Positions 1-5,872 of a stretch of DNA of 12,701 nucleotides are shown in pieces. Source of the stretch: Methanocella_A sp035319305 (GTDB taxonomy: Archaea > Halobacteriota > Methanocellia > Methanocellales > Methanocellaceae); contig DATHCY010000073.1 of the NCBI GenBank assembly GCA_035319305.1, positions 1-12,701 on the forward strand. Reading direction: 5' to 3'. The notes beneath the pieces were generated by a model. It was not told the origin of the DNA and did no database searches. It saw only the letters and a program-made list of their open reading frames with translations. Within the stretch, counting starts at the first letter, position 1; every line of letters begins with the position of its first letter. The translations under genes and the position numbers were made by a program.

Positions 1-195
1 AACGATGATCTCCTTGACAAGCGGCATATTACCGGACACAATATACGGGCCATTTTTTGCCACGACCACTTTACCCTTTTTAGCATTTGTTCCAACCGTT
101 TTATCCAACTGTTCCACATTTTCGATCAAGACCTTGGCCGCTAAATACTTTCCTAAAACTGGGATGAACAGGAAAAGACCTAACTGATAGCTCAT
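1..195 (-). CDS. CDGSH-type iron-sulfur protein, N-terminal part (runs off left edge)
   Basis: Sixty-five codons are open from an ATG at 195 to the window edge; an in-frame stop lies three codons upstream of this ATG. A weak AAGG lies about six bases before it. The diagnostic part is VVVAKNGPYIVSGNMPLVKE (residues 43-62), which matches the beta-strand lead-in of small CDGSH iron-sulfur proteins (K-N-G-P-Y-x-V-x-G-x-x-P-L). The cluster-binding part (C-x-C-x2-S/T-x3-P-x-C-D-G-S/T-H) would lie past the edge, so cluster binding is inferred from family knowledge. These proteins carry a redox-active 2Fe-2S cluster; the substrate or partner is unknown. The first 20 residues are hydrophobic (LGLFLFIPVLGKYLAA) and unusual for the family. 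Either they form a membrane tail, or the true start is a TTG or GTG about 25 codons downstream. Confidence 0.6.
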   Translation of the reverse strand, partial: MSYQLGLFLFIPVLGKYLAAKVLIENVEQLDKTVGTNAKKGKVVVAKNGPYIVSGNMPLVKEIIV

Positions 196-345
196 GTAGC
201 CTTACCGAAGACTCTTCTGAGTCGTCGGGGTATGACCAATGAAGAAGTAGTGGAAGCGCTGTTCATTGCTCACTGGTCGAGGGTGCGCAATCCATGTTCG
301 AGTCAGAAGTACCATCGCTTCTTAAAGGCGAGACTAAAAAAATAG
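184..345 (+). pseudogene. Short orphan reading frame, possible primase C-terminal remnant
   Basis: The frame is open from 184 to TAG at 343-345; the only ATG (232) would give 37 residues. The stretch SRRGMTNEEVVEALFIAHW followed by an N-P resembles the C-terminal helical domain (PriCT type) of plasmid and phage primase-polymerases, which typically reads R-R-G-M-x-E-E-x-x-x-A-L-x-x-x-N. The resemblance is from memory over about 25 residues and there is no Shine-Dalgarno site. It lies between the divergent CDGSH gene and the 3' end of the peptidase gene. It may equally be a chance ORF. Confidence 0.2.
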
Positions 346-375
346 ATATATCAATGCGCTGGTGCGTTGAATTCG

Positions 376-2037
376 TCATATCTGCGCTTCTATACTACGA
401 GCGGGGGTTGGTGGTTTGCCGAGGGCTTTGAGTAGGGCTTCTGCATTAGGGCTTCCTAGCCCGGTGCATGGGTTCCAGCCGGCGCATGCTTGGTAAGGGC
501 CGTGTTGTCCTGTGATATCGTTGTCGCCGTTGGTGATCTCTTGGAAAGCGCTTGTCGAAACTGCTATCTGGTATAGGATCGGGTTCAAGAATCCGACGGG
601 GGTGCCCAGTTCTTCGTTTAGGATTGCTATTAGGCCGGCCCAGAGTGGGGCGGCGGCGCTGGTTCCGCCGATGACTCCCCACTGGCCGACTACCAGGACT
701 TGGTAACCTGTTGCGGGGTCGGCGTCGCCTGCTACATCGGGCACTCCTCTGCCGATGTGTTTTCCTGGATTGACCGACGGGGGGACGTTCATGTGTGTCT
801 GCCAGTCGGGCAAGTCATATACGTCGCTGATTCCGCCGCCTGTGGAGCCTCCGTCCATGCCATCGTTCCAAACTGATTCGGATGTAATTGTGGTTCCGGA
901 ACCTTTCAGTCTTGTGCCGCCGCAGCATAGCACGTCAGGGCTGGAGCCGGGGTAGTCGACATGGAGTCTGCCGTCGGTGACGCCGTCAATCGATCCGTCA
1001 TCTCCTGCCGCGCAACAGATGGTTATGCCGAGCGCGGCTGCATCCTGGAACGCTTGGTCCATCGCTTGACGGGCTTGGGGTGTCCAGGCGTTTTCCGGGC
1101 CTCCCCAACTGATCGAAATCACTGTGGGTTTATTGATTTTATCGGTTACTGCGGCATTTATTGCGTCGATAAAACCCTTCTCCGTATTGCGTGCAAAATA
1201 TACGGCAATATTAGCTCCCGGCGCGACGGATCCTGCAACCTCAATATCAAGTAGTACTTCAGTATCCGCGCATTCTCGGTCATTTATGCAATTTGGGTTA
1301 CCTGACGGCTTGTTGGCGCTTCTACCTACTGATACGCTTGTGACTTTAGGCTTCGGGATTTCCAATTTGGCAAAATAGGCTGTGAGATCGGTTTCGCTAT
1401 AGCCGCCGCCGAATTCGAGTATTCCGATGCACTGGCCGTTGCCCGAACCGGTTGGAAAACCGTATAACTTCGCGATCTGGGATGCGGTAAAAGATCCTCC
1501 GGCTGCACGTGGATGTATTGGTTTGCCGCCTTTGGTGTGGACGCGTAGATGGGGTCGGGCTTGCGGTCGGTTATCGAGGCCGAATACGCCTTCTACGATC
1601 GGGGCTATATCTTCGGGTATCTGCACAGACCCTGTACGTCCCCGATAAGACCCTTTCGAGTATTCGAACTTCTGGAGATCAACACTGAATGCTTCACTCA
1701 TGTTAGTGGCTGTCCCAGATAGTACCACGCGGCGCTGGGCTGCGTTGACTTCCGAGACATCCAGGTGGTATTCGCGGGCAAAATCCTTGATCTTTTGGAT
1801 GTCCGCCTCGTCAGCTCCGCGGGCGGCAGCAAGCTCGTCCCTGCTTAGGTATTTGCGTTCGTGAGGCTTTTGAGATTGTATCTCCTTGATTTTGGAACTC
1901 AGATCTGAACTCTGTCTGTGGCGTAATATTAGGGTTACATCAATTTGTTCGCCGGGGTCAGAGGGGCCAACTGCGCGGGCCCCGTGAATAGGGGCTCGTT
2001 CGCTGCCTTTGATAGGGATCTTCTTTTTTGATGACAT
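376..2037 (-). CDS. Sedolisin-family (S53) serine-carboxyl peptidase with prodomain, kumamolisin-like
   Basis: A 553-residue proenzyme of acid endopeptidase type. I chose the ATG at 2037 (MSSKKKIP...) because AGGAGTG (2043-2049) precedes it at normal spacing; the ATG 14 codons upstream has none. Residues 1 to about 180 form the prodomain; the mature part starts near SFTASQIAKLYGFP. The catalytic set is visible: Glu260 and Asp264 in EVLLDIEVAGSVAPGA, oxyanion Asp346 in CCAAGDDGS, and nucleophile Ser460 in GGTSAAAPLWAGL. The C-terminal calcium-site region is also intact (NDITGQHG ... GWNPCTGLGSP). Length and order match kumamolisin. No classical signal peptide is present; the N-terminus is lysine-rich and polar, so secretion would use an unrecognised route, or the enzyme is cytoplasmic. 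The gene appears monocistronic. The frame is unbroken, so it should be functional. Confidence 0.93.
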   Translation of the reverse strand: MSSKKKIPIKGSERAPIHGARAVGPSDPGEQIDVTLILRHRQSSDLSSKIKEIQSQKPHERKYLSRDELAAARGADEADIQKIKDFAREYHLDVSEVNAAQRRVVLSGTATNMSEAFSVDLQKFEYSKGSYRGRTGSVQIPEDIAPIVEGVFGLDNRPQARPHLRVHTKGGKPIHPRAAGGSFTASQIAKLYGFPTGSGNGQCIGILEFGGGYSETDLTAYFAKLEIPKPKVTSVSVGRSANKPSGNPNCINDRECADTEVLLDIEVAGSVAPGANIAVYFARNTEKGFIDAINAAVTDKINKPTVISISWGGPENAWTPQARQAMDQAFQDAAALGITICCAAGDDGSIDGVTDGRLHVDYPGSSPDVLCCGGTRLKGSGTTITSESVWNDGMDGGSTGGGISDVYDLPDWQTHMNVPPSVNPGKHIGRGVPDVAGDADPATGYQVLVVGQWGVIGGTSAAAPLWAGLIAILNEELGTPVGFLNPILYQIAVSTSAFQEITNGDNDITGQHGPYQACAGWNPCTGLGSPNAEALLKALGKPPTPARSIEAQI

Positions 2038-2080
2038 AATAACACTCCTGTTTCTTGCAAAATATATTAAATAATACACA

Positions 2081-2092
2081 AATAATATAACT
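2081..2092 (-). promoter_or_regulatory. Candidate TATA box of the sedolisin gene
   Basis: On the minus strand this reads AGTTATATTATT, a fair archaeal box A. It would place the transcript start about 20-25 bases before the ATG at 2037, leaving room for the Shine-Dalgarno site at 2043-2049. A second AT-rich block nearer the gene (2061-2072) is too close to serve. The whole 2040-2120 stretch is AT-rich, so the exact box is uncertain. Confidence 0.35.
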
Positions 2093-2439
2093 ATTTACAT
2101 ACATTAAAAATAGAATAGAATAAGAAACTCATCATTTTTTTAAACGGCCCCCTCTACACCTGATCGATATTGTTAGCGGAGCTAGATCCTGCGGCCCCGA
2201 GGCATTCATGATGGAGTACCAGTCCACACCAGGAAATTGTTTAAGAACCTACCCCCTTATCACTTCTTCTTCGCCTGTCGTAACAGGAAGCGGTGACGGC
2301 CCCGAAATCTATCTTTTGACCGCGGAGGGAGCCGGGTAAGCTTGCTCGCAGAAAAGCAGCCTGGACCTGGAAGCTCCTCACCCACCAATATACCCCGCAT
2401 TAAAGGACACTGGGTGAAACGAGAATGTAGTACCCTTAA
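2093..2439. other. Gene-free stretch upstream of the sedolisin gene
   Basis: Frames are open on both strands here (minus 2260-2502, plus 2342-2740), but neither has a Shine-Dalgarno site or a recognisable domain. The minus frame continues from the transposase zinc-ribbon remnant at its right end, so the stretch may be unrecognisable insertion-sequence debris. I see no RNA gene or clear repeat. Confidence 0.4.
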
Positions 2440-2671
2440 ATTATCTGGGTATGGAGGCCTACATGTATTGGAACGTACTAAAATGGTCGTTTTACTATAC
2501 ATTGGAAAAGCGCGTGTTCCTTCGAGCGTACCTTTCCTTCAGAAAGATATTGCTACCCCCCTCTTTCTTACCATATTCTGGGCATTCAGGGTTCACGTAG
2601 CAATACTCTGGTATCCTTATCTCTCCAGCCATCCACGACCACATGATAACCGGGAATCCACAGGCATTAAT
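2440..2671 (-). pseudogene. Transposase zinc-ribbon remnant
   Basis: The minus frame ending at TAG 2495-2497 contains EYCYVNPECPEYGKKEGG, then SNIFLKERYARRNTRF. This is the pattern of the N-terminal zinc ribbon of several archaeal transposases (C-x-N-P-x-C-x-x-Y-G-K ... G-N-I ... K-x-x-Y-x-x-x-N-x-R-R-F-x-C-x-x-C-x-K-x-F-S). The second cysteine pair should follow directly. In the overlapping frame (after a shift near 2497) the text reads VYSKTTILVRSNT, which fits C-x-x-C-x-K-T-F-S-x-R with both cysteines lost. No catalytic domain is recognisable downstream. The family (ISNCY or IS1-like) cannot be fixed from this piece. It lies between the sedolisin gene and the marR gene, with no start codon context. 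Confidence 0.55.
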
Positions 2672-2726
2672 ATATTATTAGGAATCGAGATGTCGACCCT
2701 GGATAGTATGATGTGGTGTAATCGCT

Positions 2727-3185
2727 TTATGTGTCTGTGAAATCTGCGCCGGTGAACTTGATTAGGAGTTTGACGAGTTTTTCCTGCTCGGCCGGTGTTA
2801 GTCTGGCCATGCCTTTTTCCACATATTGTGCCAGCTGTCGCTCGTTCTTGGCGATCAGGGCTATTCCTTTCGTCGTAGGGATGACGTAGATGATTCGGCG
2901 GTCGGTTTGGTCCCGTTCTCTTCGGGCCAGTCCTTTCTTCTCCAGGCTATCCACGTAGCGCGATGCTGTGCTCTTCTGGATGCTGCATGCTTTCGCGACT
3001 TCGTTCATCTGGGTCGTTCGGGCGCAGGCCTGGTAGAGGATGGCCATGGCTATGGGGGATAGTTCCGCCTTCCGGCCTTTCTGCAGTCCCAGTGTCTCGC
3101 TGATCGCGCCGTGGATCAGGCTAATCGCCTTTCGTGCGCGCTCCTCTTCTGTGTTCATCGCGGCTAGCGTATGCTGATCTTCCAT
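2727..3185 (-). CDS. MarR-family transcriptional regulator
   Basis: A 152-residue protein of normal MarR length. Helices before residue 50 form the dimer arm. The winged helix-turn-helix spans about residues 58-105: MNEVAKACSIQKSTASRYVD holds the helix-turn-helix with recognition helix IQKSTASRYVDSLEKKG, and the wing follows as LARRERDQTDRRIIYVIPT (D-x-x-D-x-R is the MarR wing signature). A C-terminal amphipathic helix completes the dimer interface. MarR proteins are dimeric repressors released by small ligands or oxidation; the ligand here is unknown. The ATG at 3185 has no Shine-Dalgarno site and lies about 40 bases from the TATA element. A leaderless or very short-leader transcript, or a start at internal Met10, is possible. 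The gene is divergent from the membrane protein at 3296, with two palindromic sites between them, so it very likely represses itself and that gene. Confidence 0.92.
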   Translation of the reverse strand: MEDQHTLAAMNTEEERARKAISLIHGAISETLGLQKGRKAELSPIAMAILYQACARTTQMNEVAKACSIQKSTASRYVDSLEKKGLARRERDQTDRRIIYVIPTTKGIALIAKNERQLAQYVEKGMARLTPAEQEKLVKLLIKFTGADFTDT

Positions 3186-3203
3186 TATATTGTTGGTGGT
3201 AAA

Positions 3204-3223
3204 TAGTTAGCATATGCGAAATA
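3204..3223. promoter_or_regulatory. MarR operator copy 1 (imperfect palindrome)
   Basis: The left 14 bases TAGTTAGCATATGC (3204-3217) are identical to the left part of the perfect palindrome at 3230. The right arm diverges (GAAATA instead of TAACTA). Centre-to-centre distance to copy 2 is 26 bp. It lies downstream of the shared TATA element in the marR direction, over the expected marR transcript start. Confidence 0.7.
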
Positions 3224-3231
3224 TTTATATA
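3222..3231. promoter_or_regulatory. Shared TATA element of the divergent marR / membrane-protein promoters
   Basis: On the plus strand TTTATATA (3224-3231) is an exact archaeal box A, preceded by purine-rich GCGAAATA suited to a BRE. Read on the minus strand the same block gives TATATAAATA. With the usual spacing of about 25 bp, transcripts would start near 3253 on plus and near 3200 on minus. It sits between the two operator copies and partly overlaps copy 2, as expected for repression by blocking TBP/TFB or polymerase. Confidence 0.6.
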
Positions 3232-3249
3232 GTTAGCATATGCTAACTA
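3230..3249. promoter_or_regulatory. MarR operator copy 2 (perfect 20-bp palindrome)
   Basis: TAGTTAGCATATGCTAACTA is a perfect inverted repeat of 20 bp, the typical size and symmetry of a MarR-dimer site. It overlaps the 3' end of the TATA element and lies just before the expected start of the plus-strand transcript. Confidence 0.8.
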
Positions 3250-3254
3250 ACCTT

Positions 3255-3279
3255 GTGGTTGGCACCTCAAACCAACCAC
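3255..3279 (+). promoter_or_regulatory. Hairpin in the 5' leader of the membrane-protein gene
   Basis: GTGGTTGG (3255-3262) and CCAACCAC (3272-3279) form a perfect 8-bp stem with a 9-base loop. It lies immediately after the expected transcript start and before the Shine-Dalgarno GGAG at 3282-3285. It could protect the 5' end of the mRNA or be another protein-binding dyad; the sequence does not decide. Confidence 0.4.
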
Positions 3280-3295
3280 GCGGAGATATATCCAA

Positions 3296-3751
3296 ATGAA
3301 AATAAACGACCCCGTGACCTTACTGAGAGCAAGCTTCTGGATAGGCGCCATCCTCGATGCCTTCGTAGCCATCGAACTAATCTCCCCCAATTTCTGGGCC
3401 TACTTCAACGCCTTTACCACCCACCTGAACAGCCCGGAACTCAACGCGGCACTATGGGAAGGAGCCGGACTAATGATCGGATGGACCGCCTTACTACTAT
3501 GGGCCGATCGAAAACCGCTCGAAAGAAAAGATATACTGCTCATCACCCTATTCCCAATCGTCGGATCATCCCTGAACAACATCCTCGGCATCCTATCAGG
3601 CCTCATGACACTCCAAGGCGTAACGATCTCACTAGTTTGCCAAGCCGCACTGACTTCCCTCTACATCTACAGTTACCTAAATGCAAAAAACGCCATAACA
3701 CAGATTCATAACAGAAGAATCGACCCCTCCACAGAACACACAAGAACCTGA
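3296..3751 (+). CDS. Small four-helix membrane protein, MarR-controlled
   Basis: A 151-residue protein with GGAG at 3282-3285 before the ATG. Four hydrophobic helices are visible at about residues 10-30, 52-70, 78-102 and 106-128, followed by a polar tail rich in charged and N/S/T residues. Between helices 2 and 3 the segment LLLWADRKPLERKDILLITL is typical of a recurring but uncharacterised family of small membrane proteins found next to transcriptional regulators in bacteria and archaea. I do not recognise an enzymatic motif. The divergent marR gene and the operator over this promoter suggest induction by whatever ligand MarR senses; a role in stress response or small-molecule resistance is only a guess. 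A longer overlapping frame starting at 3253 is a shadow and lacks membrane helices. Confidence 0.85.
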   Translation: MKINDPVTLLRASFWIGAILDAFVAIELISPNFWAYFNAFTTHLNSPELNAALWEGAGLMIGWTALLLWADRKPLERKDILLITLFPIVGSSLNNILGILSGLMTLQGVTISLVCQAALTSLYIYSYLNAKNAITQIHNRRIDPSTEHTRT

Positions 3752-3862
3752 TCAAAACCGAACAAAACGAACGATAAGCAGAAAATATGCTGCTTCAAAT
3801 GTGTCCTATGTTTGATGCTCGCGCTCAACGTACAATTCTCAAGTTGTTTACCGCAAAAAAAA

Positions 3863-4738
3863 TCATGTTTTTATATTACTTCCTTTGGTCGACGGGGGGC
3901 TGCTGGCCATGTTATACAGTATTTCATATACGCAAACTCCTGCCGTTACTGATAGGATATCTACTCCTGTTCTCAGGATCATGTCCTCGTACGAGAATGC
4001 CCCTATCCCCCAGATATTGAGGGTGAAGGGTATTGGCATGAACATATCGTTGAGGAAGATGTTGATCCCGAAGACGATCAGTCCGAAGAAGATAGCCTTA
4101 GCGAGAAGGGACTTACTACTTGTGCTTGGTTGCAGAAGAGTATACATGATACTGATCCAAGTCCCCATAATAACTACCCATAGCAAGGTTTCGATCGGTC
4201 TTGTGGAATAAAGAGAATAGATGTGGAAGATATTGTAATTGATAAGCCTCCCGATCAGGAACATGGCAGGGATTGCGGTGAGTGCGATGCTCAAGCGATT
4301 AGCTACTGCATTGTGACTTTCTGAGTCTGCGGCTACAAACCTTCCGAGTAATAATCCTAATAAGGCGATCGTGATGCCATCCACGATCGGATAAAATAAG
4401 CTCGATGGTAATTGCCATGGAGCGTGCGGGAGCAGTTCCAGCAGATAGACAAACCACAGTCCTCCGAAGGCAATGCCGAACGTGGCGCCTTTTCTTAGTT
4501 TCTTTCCGGGTAATAGGCTTTGGATCGCGACGAATACGAGAGCTAATAGGCCCAGCATGACTAGGCCATAGATTATGAATGCTATCGGCATCAGTCCGGA
4601 ACTCACAAACCAGCTCTTGGGTAATGGATTGCTTCCGTCATCCGGGATTAATGGCTGGATCATCGTACGGAGTACCGTTATGATTAAGATAATGGCTAAA
4701 ACGGTCAGCCATTTCTTTTTTGTCATAAACTCAAACAT
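3863..4738 (-). CDS. Polytopic membrane protein, about eight helices, unknown function
   Basis: The preferred start is the ATG at 4738 (MFEFMTKKKW), giving 291 residues. AAGGTAA lies about ten bases upstream, and the protein begins with a positive N-terminus followed directly by helix 1. The 26-codon extension to the ATG at 4816 is polar and lacks a ribosome site. Hydrophobic segments lie near residues 11-28, 45-72, 86-103, 113-135, 148-166, 184-202, 212-230 and 256-276. The loops are short, and no motif of a transporter, peptidase (no CPBP-type EExxxR) or glycosyltransferase is visible. It converges on the 3296-3751 gene with a gap of 111 bases, so the two are separate transcription units. 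I cannot assign a function. Confidence 0.8.
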   Translation of the reverse strand: MFEFMTKKKWLTVLAIILIITVLRTMIQPLIPDDGSNPLPKSWFVSSGLMPIAFIIYGLVMLGLLALVFVAIQSLLPGKKLRKGATFGIAFGGLWFVYLLELLPHAPWQLPSSLFYPIVDGITIALLGLLLGRFVAADSESHNAVANRLSIALTAIPAMFLIGRLINYNIFHIYSLYSTRPIETLLWVVIMGTWISIMYTLLQPSTSSKSLLAKAIFFGLIVFGINIFLNDMFMPIPFTLNIWGIGAFSYEDMILRTGVDILSVTAGVCVYEILYNMASSPPSTKGSNIKT

Positions 4739-4931
4739 GTCTATTACCTTGTTTTGTAGTGATTTGTGAAGATGCTTGGCAGCCGGCCACAGGGATCTTG
4801 CTCCGTTCAAATGCACATATACAGCAGTGTCTAAATAGCTTTCCTATAATGCTCTCCAATACAGTGATATCTCGGAAATCGTCAAATGTAAATAAGATCA
4901 TTTTCATACCAGGTGCTGCAGCACAACCCAT
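4731..4931 (-). CDS. Possible small protein overlapping the start of the membrane-protein gene
   Basis: From the ATG at 4931 the frame gives 66 residues (MGCAAAPGMKMILFTFDDF...), with GGAAGG about nine bases upstream. The stop TGA (4731-4733) overlaps the start region of the downstream membrane-protein gene by 8 bases, an arrangement that allows translational coupling. It contains five cysteines but no recognised motif. A plus-strand frame covers the same bases. The ribosome site and the overlap argue for a gene; the odd composition of the C-terminal half argues against. Confidence 0.3.
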   Translation of the reverse strand: MGCAAAPGMKMILFTFDDFRDITVLESIIGKLFRHCCICAFERSKIPVAGCQASSQITTKQGNRHV

Positions 4932-5232
4932 TTTATTAACGCCTTCCAAAGCGAAGTTTTGCGATAACCAGTCGGTTCAAGTCATCCTCGGTTAGAGTGT
5001 AACATTTTTTACTGAAACTTCAGATACTCCATTGCATCATAAGCGTATGAGCAGGGATGGTACCGAGCATAGGTAAAATTTGGCTATTGAGCGGGGGTGT
5101 TCGTGCTATTAGTGTGTTACCGGCCGCCTGGGGATTGGTGGGCAGGATTCTCCAGGAGTTTGCGGGCCGTGCCGAGTATATGGAAGGTTCGCATGCTACT
5201 GGTTAAAGCTGATATGGAACACGAGGTGGACG
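4932..5232. other. Gene-free stretch before the transposase debris
   Basis: No frame of useful length or recognisable motif is found. The right end (5161-5232) is open in the frame of the IS3 remnant but shows no clear transposase motif; it may be earlier, unrecognisable transposase sequence. Confidence 0.35.
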
Positions 5233-5463
5233 TTCTCTAAAAAAAGGGGGGAACGTAGGTATGATAATGCGTTTGTTGAGAGTTTCATGGAGACCCTGAA
5301 ATACGAGGAGGTACTCATACGAGTACGAGACCTGCAGGGACGCCGTGGAGAACGTCGAGCCTTTCATCGAAGAAGTCTGCAATCGGAAACGACTCCGCTC
5401 CCCATAGGCTACCGATCACCAATCGAATTTGAAAAGACGATAGACACAAATATTGTGGCTTAG
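5233..5463 (+). pseudogene. IS3-family transposase (OrfB), C-terminal remnant with two frameshifts
   Basis: Read through three frames, the DNA encodes the end of the IS3-type DDE integrase core. FSKKRGERRYDNAFVESF and METLKYEEVL (5233-5316) match S-x-K-G-x-x-Y-D-N-A-x-x-E-S-F-x-x-T-L-K-x-E; the Glu of the ESF motif is the last DDE residue. After one extra base near 5317 the text continues as YEYETCRDAVENVEPFIEEV and CNRKRLRSP. After one missing base near 5405 it ends as GYRSPIEFEKTIDTNIVA and TAG (5461-5463), the usual N-x-x-R-x-H-S-x-x-G-Y-R-S-P-x-x-F-E ending. The N-terminal half and the first two catalytic aspartates are absent. Shifts can be repaired by single-base edits, so decay is fairly recent. 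Confidence 0.85.
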
Positions 5464-5485
5464 CCTCTATCACAAGGGGGGGTTC

Positions 5486-5505
5486 ACCCACCCTTCAGGG
5501 TGGGT
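5486..5505. repeat. Strong hairpin at the end of the IS3 remnant
   Basis: ACCCACCCT (5486-5494) and AGGGTGGGT (5497-5505) are perfectly complementary across two bases, so in practice an 8-bp stem with a 4-base loop. It sits about 20 bases after the transposase stop and follows TTCAC. It could be a transcription terminator or the subterminal hairpin of an IS200/IS605-type end. There is no T-run. Confidence 0.5.
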
Positions 5506-5562
5506 ATGCGTGACTCTCCGCATTCTCAAGTATTAAAATTTTCTAAAAATGAGGGGGCGGGG

Positions 5563-5763
5563 CTGGCCACCCTGGACAGGTTGAGGAGCCGGTGGAAAGC
5601 CAGTTATTTTTACACTGTGAAGAGCTGGAGAGCTAACTGGCCAGATCCTCACACGTTTTTCAAGACCCCCCATGGGATTAATAGCAAAAAGTCCTTATAT
5701 CCGTTTGAAGTTTCAGCAAAATTAGTTACACTCTCGGTTGTTGGGGATTCCTGGTATTCATGA
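5563..5763 (+). pseudogene. IS256-like transposase remnant with internal deletion
   Basis: The frame contains LATLDRLRSRWKASYFYT, then VKSWRANWPDPHTFFKTP. This matches the IS256 (mutator) segment L-D-x-x-x-x-x-W-x-x-x-Y-x-x-x-x-x-S-W-x-x-N-W-x-x-L-x-T-F-F-x-Y-P. The next hallmark of the family (I-x-x-x-I-Y-T-T-N-x-I-E-x-x-N-R-x-x-R) is missing. The text jumps to NSKKSLYPFEVSAKLVTLSV, which resembles the segment that follows it (K-x-K-x-x-F-P-x-x-x-x-x-x-K-L-x-Y-L), so roughly 20 codons appear deleted. The rest of the transposase is absent upstream. Family assignment is from remembered motifs. Confidence 0.55.
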
Positions 5764-5872
5764 GCTTCTCCGTGTTCTTGGGCGTGATCCCTATAAAATG
5801 AAGATTATCGGCCTTAATCGATTACCTCGCGATAGTGTGTTTACTAGATTTGAAGAGAAGACTATTTATTAA
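5726..5872 (+). pseudogene. Possible IS5/DUF772-like transposase N-terminal fragment
   Basis: This second frame overlaps the end of the previous one and reads LLGIPGIHELLRVLGRDPYK, then IIGLNRLPRDSVFTRF, ending at TAA 5870-5872. The pattern (helical stretch, G-L-x-x-x-P-x-x-x-x-x-x-R-F) resembles the N-terminal domain of IS5- or IS4-type transposases (G-x-x-x-V-P-x-x-x-T-x-x-R-F). It has no start codon and overlaps the stop of the minus-strand gene at 5862 by 11 bases. The call is tentative. Confidence 0.35.

Noticed and set aside
5..187. Plus-strand frame of 60 residues at the left edge
   Set aside because: It is the shadow of the minus-strand CDGSH-type gene, whose K-N-G-P-Y-x-V-x-G motif is recognisable.
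2342..2740. Plus-strand frame of 132 residues
   Set aside because: No ribosome site or domain; it lies opposite the transposase zinc-ribbon remnant and overlaps the end of the marR gene.
3253..3711. Plus-strand frame of 152 residues starting in the operator region
   Set aside because: It is the shifted frame of the membrane-protein gene. It is rich in R, P and H with no helices, and it would start at the expected transcript start without a ribosome site.
3750..3862. Terminator search between the convergent genes
   Set aside because: No convincing hairpin with a T-run is visible in this 111-base gap, so no terminator is called.
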